Shown here piece after piece: positions 55,472 through 64,000 of a DNA stretch of 64,000 bases; position 1 is the stretch's first letter; each line of letters starts with the position of its first letter. The notes below the pieces were generated by a model. It was not told the origin of the DNA. It did no database searches and was given only the letters and a program-made list of their open reading frames with translations. The translations under genes were made by a program, and so were the position numbers. The stretch is taken from positions 1,998,601 to 2,062,600 of the forward strand of contig NZ_CP090364.1 of the NCBI RefSeq assembly GCF_021432065.1, in the 5' to 3' direction. Source of the stretch: Photobacterium sp. TLY01. GTDB lineage: Bacteria > Pseudomonadota > Gammaproteobacteria > Enterobacterales > Vibrionaceae.

Positions 55472-56686
55472 ATGATGACAACCGTCACGCAACCTCATGC
55501 AGGTATTTGGCAAGAGCCAAAGTTTCTCATGCTACTCTCCAGCGCATTTTTTGCTGCTTTCGGTGCCAAAATCTACAGCCTGGCGCTGCCACTGCTCGTG
55601 TATGAACTAACAGCATCGTCCGAATGGATGGGCTGGATGCGCGCCGTCGAGTATTTGCCGAATCTGTTGCTGGCCCTCTTCATCGGAGTCTGGGTCGACC
55701 GGGTGAACCGCAAGCACTGGTCACAGGCCATGCTGATTGGCCAGTGTCTTTGCCTGCTCATTGCTTATACCGCCGTTGAATGGCTGGCAGAGCCGCTCTG
55801 GGCGCTCTTTCCGGCCGCCTTCATGATGATGGCGTTCGACTACGGCTACCATAATGCACGCCTCGGCATGATGAAAACAGCGCTGCCGCAAGCGTTGCAA
55901 AATACAGCCACCGCACGTTTCAGTACCATGTACAGCTTTCTTGAAACTGTCGGGCCCGTCCTGTCCGGCATGTTGCTACTGATGACGGCGATCCATCAGG
56001 TATTCCTGCTGCTCATCATTTTCTATCTGATTGCCTTTGTGCAATTACAGCGAATGGCGTTTACGCCCGCAGATCCGGTTGTGCATCCACCAATGCTCAC
56101 CGCACTCAAAGAAGGCTGGCAGGCGTTGAGTGCCGACAAGACCATGTGCCTGATCACTGCCGCCGTTGTAGTCATTAACACTACAGGCGCTGTGTTTCAT
56201 GTTCAGGCGATATACTTTGCCAAAGCCACGCTCATGATGACCAACCTGGAAGTCAGCTATCTGATTGCCGCATCGGGGATCGGCGGTATTCTGGGCGGAT
56301 TCGTCGCCGATAAGATCCGAAAACGTCTCGGTCTGGGTTTGCTGCTGATCCTTTCCATTGCTATTGAATCCATTGGATTTGCCCTGCCGGCCCTGCTGCC
56401 CAGTGCGCCCGTGTTGGCCCTGTCTTTCTTTTTGATCAGTAGTATCGGATTGATGAGTTCTATCTGTATCTGGAGTTACCGGCAGGAAGCCTTCAGCGAC
56501 GCACTACTCGGACGCGTTGCAGGTATCACCGGCTCGCTCTTCAAACTCGGCATGCCATTCGGTCTGGCGGCATCGGGTTATCTGGTAGCGACACTCGGGA
56601 CAGAAAGGCTGTTCTTAGTGTGCTGTATCATTCAGTTCGCCACTGCGATACTGCTTTGCCTGACCCGTGTCCGGCACACTCCCTAA
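55472..56686 (+). CDS. MFS transporter
   Basis: A 404-residue major facilitator superfamily protein with twelve predicted helices. GVWVDRVNRKHWSQAMLIG after helix 2 is an MFS loop motif, and FVADKIRKRLGLGLLL repeats it in the second half. It resembles the MFS_3/EntS-like branch of efflux pumps, but the substrate is unknown. Its gene faces an SgrR-like regulator; in E. coli sgrR is likewise next to a sugar efflux MFS gene (setA), so export of a sugar or related compound is a reasonable guess. AAAGGAA precedes the first ATG. Confidence 0.85.
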   Translation: MMTTVTQPHAGIWQEPKFLMLLSSAFFAAFGAKIYSLALPLLVYELTASSEWMGWMRAVEYLPNLLLALFIGVWVDRVNRKHWSQAMLIGQCLCLLIAYTAVEWLAEPLWALFPAAFMMMAFDYGYHNARLGMMKTALPQALQNTATARFSTMYSFLETVGPVLSGMLLLMTAIHQVFLLLIIFYLIAFVQLQRMAFTPADPVVHPPMLTALKEGWQALSADKTMCLITAAVVVINTTGAVFHVQAIYFAKATLMMTNLEVSYLIAASGIGGILGGFVADKIRKRLGLGLLLILSIAIESIGFALPALLPSAPVLALSFFLISSIGLMSSICIWSYRQEAFSDALLGRVAGITGSLFKLGMPFGLAASGYLVATLGTERLFLVCCIIQFATAILLCLTRVRHTP

Positions 56687-56888
56687 AGACTCCATTAATT
56701 AATACTTAAATACTGGCTGACTCCGAGGCAAGCCCGGAGCAGCCGTATTGCTGATTCAACACGACTTCACCACAGATTCTCAGCCGTTAACATCAACAGC
56801 TGGCATATTCATCTGATCTTTACCACTCCCTTGTGTGGCTGTGTGAATTTAGGTAGCTTAAAAACTCACCGATACCAAGGCACCCATC

Positions 56889-56945
56889 ATGAATATCATT
56901 TTGCTGCAGCGCTGGCTTCTCACCTGGATACCCCTCAGTCGGTAG
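56889..56945 (+). CDS. possible leader peptide, 18 residues
   Basis: An 18-codon frame reads MNIILLQRWLLTWIPLSR and stops at TAG 56943-56945. AAGG lies eight bases upstream of its ATG. It holds two tryptophans and six leucines, and a stable hairpin follows 12 bases later, as in attenuation leaders. It stands 81 bases upstream of the EamA transporter gene. Chance occurrence is possible. Confidence 0.3.
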   Translation: MNIILLQRWLLTWIPLSR

Positions 56946-56957
56946 CAATTCCCCTGC

Positions 56958-56980
56958 CCGGCTGTGAATCATGCAGCCGG
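56958..56980 (+). other. hairpin upstream of the EamA gene
   Basis: CCGGCTG (56958-56964) pairs with CAGCCGG (56974-56980). No T tract follows. It may fold in the mRNA leader and affect the downstream gene. Confidence 0.45.
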
Positions 56981-57026
56981 CCGCCATGTCTCACAGCCTG
57001 TTCTCAAACACAAAAGGAAGTGAGTC

Positions 57027-58031
57027 ATGCAAAAAGAACTGGCACCAACTTCGGTTCAGTCGATCGACACACAAGGCATTGTTTATGCACTGATAGGAAC
57101 CGTCTTTTTTTCATTAAAACCTGTGCTGATCAAAATCGCCTACCAGCTTGGCGGTGATGCTGTCACCATCATGAGCCTCAGAGCAGCCAGCTCTCTGCCT
57201 TTCTATTTGCTGATACTTTGCTGGCTGCTCCGCGATGCCGGGCAGCGACACAAGACCCTGCGCTATGGCTGGCAAGCCATGCTGATTGGAATCTTAGGCT
57301 ATTACTTTGCTTCGCTGTTCGACATTCTGGCGCTGGAGAGTATTTCTGCGCAGCTTGAGCGGTTACTGCTATTTATGTATCCGTCTTTTGTGGTTCTGAT
57401 CAGTGTGCTGATTTTAAAAGAATCACCCAAAGCAGGGACTTTCCTTTCCATTCTGCTGGGTTATCTGGGGATTGCGCTGATTGTCGCGCATGACATTCAG
57501 CATCTGGGTGATGACATCTGGCTCGGCAGCCTGTACGCCCTGCTGTCGGCGATAATTTTTGCCACTTACCTGGTGTTGAGCAAACGGGTAATCAGTCAGC
57601 TCGGCAGTTCCTTATTTACCAGTCTTGGCATGACCAGTGCCGGCATTGTGATTCTGCTGCATTTTCAGTGGTCTGGGGTGCAACTGAGTTCGATTTCACT
57701 GGATCTGGCCTTGCTGGGCGTGGCGCTGGGATTTTTCTGCACTGTCTTACCGTCTTATCTGATTGCAGCCGCGATGGCACGCCTGACCCCTTCCGCCGTC
57801 AGCCTGACCAGCAATATCGGCCCGGCCATGACGGCAGTCTTTGCGATCACCATCCTGGATGAGTCATTCACAATGTATCACCTGATCGGAATAACGCTGG
57901 TGGTGTTTGCTGTCATTCAGGTCAACCGCAAGCCCAGGATTGGTCGAATACAGCTGACATCATCAGCCGACCAGAGTCCGAGCGGACCGAAAAAAGCCAG
58001 CTCGCCTGCCAGCCCCAGACCGGAAGCATAA
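57027..58031 (+). CDS. EamA-family (DMT) transporter
   Basis: A 334-residue drug/metabolite transporter with ten membrane helices, formed by two EamA repeats (about residues 14-145 and 160-300). IVYALIGTVFFSLKPVLIKIAYQLGGDAVTIM begins the first and IWLGSLYALLSAIIFATYLVL the second. The ending QVNRKPRIG and a polar C-tail are cytoplasmic. Members export amino acids, metabolites or drugs; the substrate cannot be told. AAGGAA sits eight bases before the ATG. The gene is convergent with topA. Confidence 0.88.
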   Translation: MQKELAPTSVQSIDTQGIVYALIGTVFFSLKPVLIKIAYQLGGDAVTIMSLRAASSLPFYLLILCWLLRDAGQRHKTLRYGWQAMLIGILGYYFASLFDILALESISAQLERLLLFMYPSFVVLISVLILKESPKAGTFLSILLGYLGIALIVAHDIQHLGDDIWLGSLYALLSAIIFATYLVLSKRVISQLGSSLFTSLGMTSAGIVILLHFQWSGVQLSSISLDLALLGVALGFFCTVLPSYLIAAAMARLTPSAVSLTSNIGPAMTAVFAITILDESFTMYHLIGITLVVFAVIQVNRKPRIGRIQLTSSADQSPSGPKKASSPASPRPEA

Positions 58032-58055
58032 AAAAACCGCCAGACGGCGGTTTTT
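58032..58055. terminator. bidirectional terminator, EamA gene and topA
   Basis: AAAAACCGCC and GGCGGTTTTT form a strong stem with A and T runs on both sides, between the convergent stops at 58031 and 58058. Confidence 0.87.
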
Positions 58056-58057
58056 CA

Positions 58058-60694
58058 TTATTTTTCTTTTTTAGCGTTTTTGCGCTTATCGGTAATGAGC
58101 CATTTCCCGGCATCATACAGTGCGGTATAACCGGTTGGTTTACCGTCTACTTCTGAACGGACATAGTTCTCTTTGGTCTTGCGGCTAAAGCGAACGACGG
58201 TTTTCAGACCATCCGGATCTTCGGTTGGCGCCTCTGTCAGATAGTGAAACTTAGGTGACAGTCTGTCTTTAAAGCGAACCAGTTCTTCCACCAGAGGTGC
58301 ACGGGTTTCACGAGATTTAGGGAAGGTGCTGGCCGCCAGGAACAGACCTGATGCACCATCACGCAACACAAAATACGCATCCGGATCCTGAGTACAAGGC
58401 AGCTCAGGCAAATGCACCGGATCTTCTTTCGGTGGCGCGACCTCACCGTTTTTCAGAATTTTCCGTGTGTTCTTACAGGCTTCATTGGTACAGCCCATGT
58501 ACTTACCGAAACGACCATTTTTCAGTTCCATGTCTGAGCCGCACTTATCGCACTCAACCACAGGACCTTCGTAGCCTTTCAGTTTGAACTCACCTTTTTC
58601 AACCACGAAGCCATCACATTCGGGGTTATTACCACACACATGCAGCTTACGGCTCTGGTCGATAAGATAAGCATCCATCGCTGTCCCACACTTAGGACAA
58701 CGCTTCTTCGCCCGTAAAGCGGCGGTTTCCACGTCCTCTTCCAGGACGTTCACCACCCCTTCTTCATCACCCAGGTTAATGGTGGTCTTACAGCGTTCCT
58801 TCGGCGGCAGTGCATAACCTGAACAACCCAGGAACACCCCGGTTGAAGCGGTGCGGATCCCCATCGGACGAGCACAGGTCGGACACTCAATATCCGTCAG
58901 AACGATTTTATTCGGCTTCATACCGCCTTCGTCTTCATCCTGCTCGGCTTTGACTAATTCGTCGGTGAAATCACTGAAAAATTTGTCTAAAACGGATTTC
59001 CAGTTTGCCTGTCCTTCTGCAATCTTATCCAGATTGCCTTCCATGCGGGCGGTGAAATCATAATCCATCAGATCGGAAAAGCTGTCTTCTAAACGGTCAG
59101 AGACAATTTCACCCATTTTTTCGGCATAGAATCGACGCTGATCCACTTTGACATAACCACGATCCTGAATCGTCGAAATGATCGATGCATAAGTCGAAGG
59201 ACGGCCAATACCGCGTTTTTCCAACTCTTTCACCAGTGCCGCTTCTGTGAAGCGTGCCGGCGGCTTAGTGAAGTGCTGCTTGGGTTCTAAACTGTCGAGC
59301 GTCAGTACATCACCCACCTGAACTGTTGGCAGAGTGGTATCTTCATTCTTGCCTGACGGACGCTGTACTTTGGTCCAACCGGCAAAACGTAATGTCCGGC
59401 CTTTTGCTTTCAGCGTAAAGTCACCGGCCTGTACGGTAATGGTACTTGAGTCATACTGAGCGGCTGTCATCTGACAAGCCACAAACTGGCGCCAGATCAG
59501 GTCATACAGCTTGACGGCATCCTGATCCATGCCTTCCAGATCCGCCGGCTGGGTATCCACACTTGATGGACGAATCGCTTCGTGTGCTTCTTGTGCGTTG
59601 CCCTTACTGCCGTACACCACAGGATTCGCAGGCAGGTAATTTTCACCGTATTCAGACGCAATATAGCCGCGCACAGCCTCGACCGCTTCTTTCGACAAGT
59701 TGGTCGAGTCTGTACGCATATAAGTGATATAACCGGCTTCGTACAGACGCTGAGCCAGGCCCATAGTCCGTTTGACACCATAGCCCAAACGGGTACTGGC
59801 CGCTTGCTGCAGTGTGGATGTAATGTAAGGCGCAGAAGGTTTACTGCTGGTCGGTTTATCTTCACGCTCAGCCACTTTGTAGGCGGCTTTTTCCAGCAAA
59901 GCAACCGCGGCCTCTGTGTCGGCCTTATTGACCGGACGAAATGCTTTGCCCGCCTGCTGGGCGACCATCAGACGTAATGCATCTTTGCCACTGGTGACCG
60001 TATTGGCGTGCACATCCCAGAACTCTTCCGGAACAAATGCTTTGATTTCACGCTCGCGTTCCACGATCAACTTGACCGCGACCGACTGGACGCGACCGGC
60101 AGACAAGCCCCGGGCGACTTTTTTCCAGAGCAACGGGGACACCATAAAGCCAACAACACGATCGAGGAAACGGCGTGCCTGCTGTGCATTCACGCCATCA
60201 ATATTCAGTTCACCTGGATGTTCGAAAGCCTGCTGAATTGCATTTTTGGTAATTTCATTAAAAACAACACGTTTATAGCGTTCTTCATCACCACCGATGA
60301 GCTCACGAAGGTGCCACGCAATCGCTTCTCCCTCACGGTCCAAATCGGTTGCCAGATAGACATAATCTGCATTCTCAGCCAGCTTTTGCAATTCCTGGAC
60401 GACTTTCTCTTTTCCGGGCAGCACAGCATAATGCGCTTCCCAATCTTTATATGGGTTCACACCCATTTTATTGATCAGCGCGGTAAGCTCTTTTTCTTTT
60501 TTGATCTGTGCTTTCTCTTCAGCGCTCAGACCTTTTGCGGACGATGCAGTCGCTTTTTTTCCCGTACTGCTACCACCGGTAGACAGATCTCGAACATGAC
60601 CAACGCTGGACTTTACGATGAAATCCTTACCAAGGTACTTATTAATCGTTTTTGCCTTGGCCGGGGACTCCACAATAACAAGAGATTTACCCAT
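58058..60694 (-). CDS. topA: DNA topoisomerase I
   Basis: An 878-residue type IA topoisomerase that relaxes negative supercoils. The TOPRIM domain has [12 protein letters not shown] and [14 protein letters not shown]; the active-site tyrosine is in [11 protein letters not shown]. The C-terminus has three zinc-ribbon units, with CPTCARP, CPKCGT and CDKCGS, followed by further topo C-terminal repeats. It matches E. coli TopA (865 aa) along its length. Transcribed away from sohB's 3' end, with about 510 bases upstream. gyrA, its opposing enzyme, is in the same window. Confidence 0.98.
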   Translation of the reverse strand: MGKSLVIVESPAKAKTINKYLGKDFIVKSSVGHVRDLSTGGSSTGKKATASSAKGLSAEEKAQIKKEKELTALINKMGVNPYKDWEAHYAVLPGKEKVVQELQKLAENADYVYLATDLDREGEAIAWHLRELIGGDEERYKRVVFNEITKNAIQQAFEHPGELNIDGVNAQQARRFLDRVVGFMVSPLLWKKVARGLSAGRVQSVAVKLIVEREREIKAFVPEEFWDVHANTVTSGKDALRLMVAQQAGKAFRPVNKADTEAAVALLEKAAYKVAEREDKPTSSKPSAPYITSTLQQAASTRLGYGVKRTMGLAQRLYEAGYITYMRTDSTNLSKEAVEAVRGYIASEYGENYLPANPVVYGSKGNAQEAHEAIRPSSVDTQPADLEGMDQDAVKLYDLIWRQFVACQMTAAQYDSSTITVQAGDFTLKAKGRTLRFAGWTKVQRPSGKNEDTTLPTVQVGDVLTLDSLEPKQHFTKPPARFTEAALVKELEKRGIGRPSTYASIISTIQDRGYVKVDQRRFYAEKMGEIVSDRLEDSFSDLMDYDFTARMEGNLDKIAEGQANWKSVLDKFFSDFTDELVKAEQDEDEGGMKPNKIVLTDIECPTCARPMGIRTASTGVFLGCSGYALPPKERCKTTINLGDEEGVVNVLEEDVETAALRAKKRCPKCGTAMDAYLIDQSRKLHVCGNNPECDGFVVEKGEFKLKGYEGPVVECDKCGSDMELKNGRFGKYMGCTNEACKNTRKILKNGEVAPPKEDPVHLPELPCTQDPDAYFVLRDGASGLFLAASTFPKSRETRAPLVEELVRFKDRLSPKFHYLTEAPTEDPDGLKTVVRFSRKTKENYVRSEVDGKPTGYTALYDAGKWLITDKRKNAKKEK

Positions 60695-61204
60695 ATGACT
60701 CTATTACGTCCTCGTGCTCGCGAAATTTTCAAATAAAAACATATAGTTGCACGCTAAAAGTGACAGTGTATGCACGGCAACGCTATTACAATATTGGGCT
60801 ACTATACAAGAAGGTCAACCTGTTTTTAAGAAATTCAGGCTAATTGCTCGCCCCTTCCGCATATGTAAACACTGTGTTAAGTGCTGCTGAATTATCAAAC
60901 CAGCGCCCGCTTTCATCGGTCTGAGTCAGTATTCTGACAGGGCGCAGATCATTACCACCTCGACGGAACTTTGACTATTTTCAGCTTTGTTTATTTGTGT
61001 CAGCTCACATAATTATCTGTATTTTTACAACAAAACGCCCTGTTGTGATTACTTTGCAACCAGTGAAACTATTTAAAGGCGTAATATTCACTCATATTAT
61101 TTAATTCAGCGAACGTGAGAGTAAAAATATAAATACACCGACCGGTGATGATGACGCAGCCTGAAAGATATAACCCGCCTGATGGCGGGTTATATTCTCA
61201 ATCT
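60695..61204. other. 510-base region without a gene, topA upstream
   Basis: AT-rich. It should contain the topA promoter, which in relatives is sensitive to supercoiling, but I could not mark -35/-10 elements reliably. ATAACCCGCC and GGCGGGTTAT at 61180-61203 form the sohB end hairpin. No coding region or recognised RNA seen. Confidence 0.4.
61180..61203 (-). terminator. sohB terminator
   Basis: ATAACCCGCC (61180-61189), loop TGAT, GGCGGGTTAT (61194-61203). On the minus strand ATCTTTC follows, a weak T run. It is next to the sohB stop at 61205. Confidence 0.65.
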
Positions 61205-62266
61205 TTACATAATCGGCCGCTGTCCCCGACTGATCCATTTCAGCAACAAACTGTCAGCAGCTTCACTGCCCGCACCTGCCAGACGCTCAGCCAATTTCTT
61301 ACGCTGGACATAATGCACCTGCAGGACTTCGCGGTCTTTACAGGCTTTCATAATATAATCATCGCTGGTGCCAATACTGTCGACCAGACCAAGCGTAATC
61401 GCCTGCTTACCAAACCAGTGTTCACCGGTTGCAACGGTGTCCAGATCCAGCGCAGGACGATGTTCTGCAATAAAATCCTTAAACAAACCATGGGTCGCTT
61501 CAATTTCACTCTGGAACTTTTCACGCGCCTTGTCCGTGTTTTCACCAAACATCGTCAGGGTACGCTTAAACTCACCGGCTGTGATTTGTTCGAACTCAAT
61601 ATCATTCTTTTTCAGTACTTTGCTGAAATTAGGCAACTGGGCAATCACACCAATTGAACCCACGACCGCAAACGGTGCTGAGATAATCTGATCCGCGACA
61701 CAGGCCATCATATAACCGCCGCTGGCAGCCACTTTATCAACCGCAATCGTCAGCTTGATACCTGCCTGTTTCAGACGATCAAGCTGAGAGGATGCCAGAC
61801 CATAGCCATGCACCATACCGCCGCCGGTTTCCAGACGCAGGAGCACTTCATCGCCGTCCGCAGCAACAGCCAGAATCGCAGAAATTTCTTCACGTAATCC
61901 GGCGACTTCTTTGGCATCAATGCTGCCGTGGAAATCCAGAACAAACAGACGTGGTTCACGGGTCGCTGACAGCTCACCCGATTTTGCCGCTGCTTTTATT
62001 TCATGCTGACGGGCCTTACCTTTTTCTTTTTCGGCTTTCTTCTCCGCCTTCTCCCTTGCTTTCAGCAAAGGTTTATCGAACAGGTGAGACTCTAAATGAT
62101 GAACGGTGTCTTTATAACGTTCCGTTAAATCAGTAATTTCCAGTGACCCTTTTCGTGCCCCCTGGCGACCACCTACGCTTTTCACAATGACCAAAATACT
62201 GACGATAGCCACCACGACAGTGATTATCTTGGCCAGAAAAAGTCCGTAATCAAACAAAAAATCCAA
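61205..62266 (-). CDS. sohB: inner membrane peptidase SohB
   Basis: A 353-residue peptidase of the SppA/S49 family. An N-terminal membrane helix (LFLAKIITVVVAIVSILVIV), a charged linker rich in Lys, Glu and Ala, and a protease domain from about residue 105 with LDFHGSIDAKEV, GGGMVHGYGLASSQL and the catalytic serine in VAASGGYMMA. The start is a TTG at 62266, chosen because GAGGAA lies seven bases upstream and the product (then MDFLFDYGLFLAK) fits E. coli SohB. A longer frame begins with another TTG without a ribosome site. It lies upstream of topA on the same strand, as in E. coli. Confidence 0.92.
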   Translation of the reverse strand: MDFLFDYGLFLAKIITVVVAIVSILVIVKSVGGRQGARKGSLEITDLTERYKDTVHHLESHLFDKPLLKAREKAEKKAEKEKGKARQHEIKAAAKSGELSATREPRLFVLDFHGSIDAKEVAGLREEISAILAVAADGDEVLLRLETGGGMVHGYGLASSQLDRLKQAGIKLTIAVDKVAASGGYMMACVADQIISAPFAVVGSIGVIAQLPNFSKVLKKNDIEFEQITAGEFKRTLTMFGENTDKAREKFQSEIEATHGLFKDFIAEHRPALDLDTVATGEHWFGKQAITLGLVDSIGTSDDYIMKACKDREVLQVHYVQRKKLAERLAGAGSEAADSLLLKWISRGQRPIM

Positions 62267-62538
62267 GCGTATTTCCTCATGTTCTGGTTTTATCTGATTG
62301 TAATACCAATCCAATCAAGCCTCTAGGCTTGATAACAAATCCGGTTTACATTTTCGCTTTCCAGTGTGATTTATCGCCTGACTGACACCCGGCACTCGAA
62401 AAACACACCATACTGACAGTTAACGGGCTTCGCAACCTGATGTTTTTCATGACCTGTGAATCCTGCTGGCTTGTCACCCTGCGCGAGAAGCGCCTACAAT
62501 AGCGGCACAAAGACATGCCTTACCAAGAAGGAAAGCAA

Positions 62539-63279
62539 GTGAATTATCAAACTGCCGCTGACTCACTCAAAGACCGCGTCATTCTGGTGACAGGTGCCGG
62601 TGACGGTATTGGCCGTCAGGCAGCAATCAGCTACGCGGCTCACGGCGCGACAGTCATTCTGCTGGGCCGTACGGTTGCCAAGCTGGAAGCTGTATATGAT
62701 GAAATCGAGGCGTTGGGCTATCCGCAGCCGGCAATTATCCCGCTGGACATGAAAGGCGCTTCAAAACAGAACTATCTGGATATGACAGACACCATTCACG
62801 ATCAGTTTGGTCGCCTTGACGGTGTACTGCATAACGCAAGCCTGCTTGGTGTGCTCAGTCCTTTTGATCAACTGGGTGAAGATACCTATGACGAGGTGAT
62901 GCAGGTCAACGTCAAAGCACAGTTCCTGCTCACTCAGGCGATTATGCCTTTGATCAAGAAATCTGAAGACGGCCGTATCATTTTCACCTCTTCAACTGTT
63001 GGCCATGATGGCCGGGCATTTTGGGGAACCTATGCGATTTCGAAGTTTGCAACTGAAGGGATGATGCAAGTGCTTGCGGATGAGCTGAGTGGGACTCAGG
63101 TGCGGGTCAATGCGATTAACCCGGGCGGCACACGGACAGGCATGCGTGCAAAGGCTTATCCTGGCGAAGATCCTAAAACCCTGAAAACACCGGCTGACAT
63201 TATGCCGCTGTATCTTTACCTGATGGGGCCTGAGAGCAAAGATGTCAACGGACAATGCATTGATGCCCAGCCCAAGTAA
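62539..63279 (+). CDS. yciK: YciK-type short-chain dehydrogenase
   Basis: A 246-residue classical SDR oxidoreductase, matching E. coli YciK. The cofactor loop is TGAGDGIG, NASLLG corresponds to the NNAG motif, and the catalytic Ser-Tyr-Lys set is in FTSSTVG and YAISKFA. INPGGTRTGMR is a YciK hallmark. The GTG at 62539 is preferred since AAGGAAAG is seven bases upstream; an ATG at 62515 has no ribosome site. Substrate unknown. It is convergent with rluB and divergent from sohB, the E. coli order. Confidence 0.92.
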   Translation: MNYQTAADSLKDRVILVTGAGDGIGRQAAISYAAHGATVILLGRTVAKLEAVYDEIEALGYPQPAIIPLDMKGASKQNYLDMTDTIHDQFGRLDGVLHNASLLGVLSPFDQLGEDTYDEVMQVNVKAQFLLTQAIMPLIKKSEDGRIIFTSSTVGHDGRAFWGTYAISKFATEGMMQVLADELSGTQVRVNAINPGGTRTGMRAKAYPGEDPKTLKTPADIMPLYLYLMGPESKDVNGQCIDAQPK

Positions 63280-63314
63280 GCGCTAGTTCTGCGTTGCTCT
63301 GAAAACACAGGCAC

Positions 63315-63349
63315 AAAAAAGCCGACCACGATGAACGGGTCGGCTTTTT
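63315..63349. terminator. bidirectional terminator between yciK and rluB
   Basis: AAAAAGCCGACC (63316-63327) pairs with GGTCGGCTTTTT (63338-63349). It can end both the convergent yciK and rluB transcripts. Confidence 0.87.
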
Positions 63350-63383
63350 ACTGTGCGTCACAGCATTCTTGCGAGAACGAGGC

Positions 63384-64000
63384 TTACTTACGCGTACGCG
63401 GCTTCGCAGGTTTGTTCTTCAGCGGATTCCTGCGGTTGGCGGCGTTTCCGGTCGGCTTACGCTTATTTCCGGCAGAACGCGCCGTATCTTCAGCCGGCTG
63501 GTTTTGAGGGGCCGGACGACGATTGTCACGACGACGACCGCGTGAGTCATCGCTGACACGCTCTTCATGACGACGAACGGCACGACGGATCTTACGCACG
63601 CCTTTTTTGCGCTTTTGACCTTCTACGGTCAGATGGGTACGCGTTTCTTCCGGCAGTTCAACAATTTCACGCAGGTAGTTGACTTCCTGCAGCTCAAGCT
63701 CCAGCCAGCCACCGCGCGGTAAATCTTTCGTCAGGAAAATATCACCGTAACGGACACGCTTGAGTCGGCTGACGGTCACGCCCTGCGAGTCCCACAGGCG
63801 ACGTACTTCACGGTTACGGCCTTCGGTAATTACCACATAGAAAGTGTGGTTCATGCCTTCGCCACCGGCGTAAACAACATCTTCAAACCGGGCCATGCCG
63901 TCTTCAAGCTGCACACCGTTGACCAGATTCTTGACCATCTGCTCGGTCACTTCACCGAATACACGCACCATGTACTCACGCTCAACACAGCGGCTTGGGT
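63384..64000 (-). CDS. rluB: 23S rRNA pseudouridine(2605) synthase RluB (partial)
   Basis: The minus strand is open from a stop at 63384 to the right edge, so only the C-terminal part (about 205 residues) is present. It matches Rlu[54 protein letters not shown] and LPRGGWLEL. The N-terminal S4 domain and catalytic aspartate are outside the window. The last 70 residues are a long, basic, low-complexity tail (rich in Arg, Lys, Asn and Pro) that should bind RNA. It is longer than the tail of E. coli RluB. Confidence 0.93.
   Translation of the reverse strand, partial: PSRCVEREYMVRVFGEVTEQMVKNLVNGVQLEDGMARFEDVVYAGGEGMNHTFYVVITEGRNREVRRLWDSQGVTVSRLKRVRYGDIFLTKDLPRGGWLELELQEVNYLREIVELPEETRTHLTVEGQKRKKGVRKIRRAVRRHEERVSDDSRGRRRDNRRPAPQNQPAEDTARSAGNKRKPTGNAANRRNPLKNKPAKPRTRK

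Larger units (their letters stand above)
56687..57026 (+). other. leader region of the EamA transporter gene
   Basis: 340 bases between the MFS and EamA genes. It contains an 18-codon reading frame (56889-56945) and a GC-rich hairpin (56958-56980), listed separately. A longer in-frame reading from 56831 runs into the EamA gene in another frame and is not credible. Confidence 0.4.

Noticed and set aside
56831-57157. 108-codon cysteine-rich frame upstream of the EamA gene
   Set aside because: It runs well into the EamA gene in a different frame; its Cys content comes from the hairpin region.
60985-61010. TTTGTGTCAGCTCACATAA, at first sight a CRP site near topA
   Set aside because: The half-sites are 2 bases too close for CRP (TGTG to TCACA).

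Overview
The window is an ordinary, gene-dense stretch of gammaproteobacterial chromosome, most likely from Vibrionaceae (Photobacterium, Grimontia, Enterovibrio or a relative). The proteins resemble Escherichia coli and Vibrio orthologues closely enough to name many from the sequence alone: HexR, PykA, TyrR, PspF/A/B/C, SapABCDF, PyrF, LapAB, IhfB, RpsA, Cmk, AroA, SerC, GyrA, UbiG, NrdAB, CysB, MiaE, TopA, SohB, YciK and RluB. Many of these genes (rluB, yciK, sohB, topA, cysB, psp, sap, pyrF, lapAB, ycjXF, tyrR) lie near 28-30 min in E. coli, so much of the window is a rearranged version of one conserved neighbourhood. I saw no rRNA, tRNA, CRISPR array, insertion sequence or prophage.

Layout. 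1-825: 5' end of a PsrA-like TetR regulator with a palindromic operator, then about 580 bases without a gene that hold a duplicated motif block and two intrinsic terminators (possible small RNAs). 825-5930: a YeeZ-type reductase, hexR and pykA with a HexR operator on the pykA -10, rimJ, and a divergent alkyltransferase. 5954-19493: tyrR, ycjXF, the pspABC/pspF envelope-stress locus with a sigma-54 promoter, sapABCDF and an MgtC/DUF4010 membrane protein. 19802-26448: pyrF, lapB, lapA, ihfB, rpsA, cmk and aroA, all on the minus strand. 26624-29859: a DUF5666 lipoprotein divergent from a two-component system. 29906-39898: serC, gyrA, ubiG, a HAD phosphatase and nrdAB-yfaE, with DnaA, NrdR and CRP-like sites ahead of nrdA. 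39994-49336: a CinA-like protein, tyrP with a TyrR box, a GGDEF-EAL protein, a TSUP permease, a methyltransferase, cysB and an uncharacterised membrane-anchored protein. 49427-58031: a proX-proW-proV betaine-type ABC transporter, miaE, an SgrR-like regulator divergent from an MFS transporter, and an EamA transporter behind a possible leader peptide. 58058-64000: topA, sohB, yciK and the 3' part of rluB.

Several regulators sit beside likely targets: HexR with pykA, TyrR with its own gene and tyrP, and PspF with pspABC. No obviously foreign island or complete new system is visible. The most unusual items are the tandem terminator-ended repeat block near the left edge, a TyrR whose Walker B aspartate is tyrosine, an alkyltransferase lacking its arginine finger, a DUF5666/two-component pair of unknown purpose, an AT-rich patch inside the HAD phosphatase gene, and a possible 18-residue leader peptide ahead of the EamA transporter.
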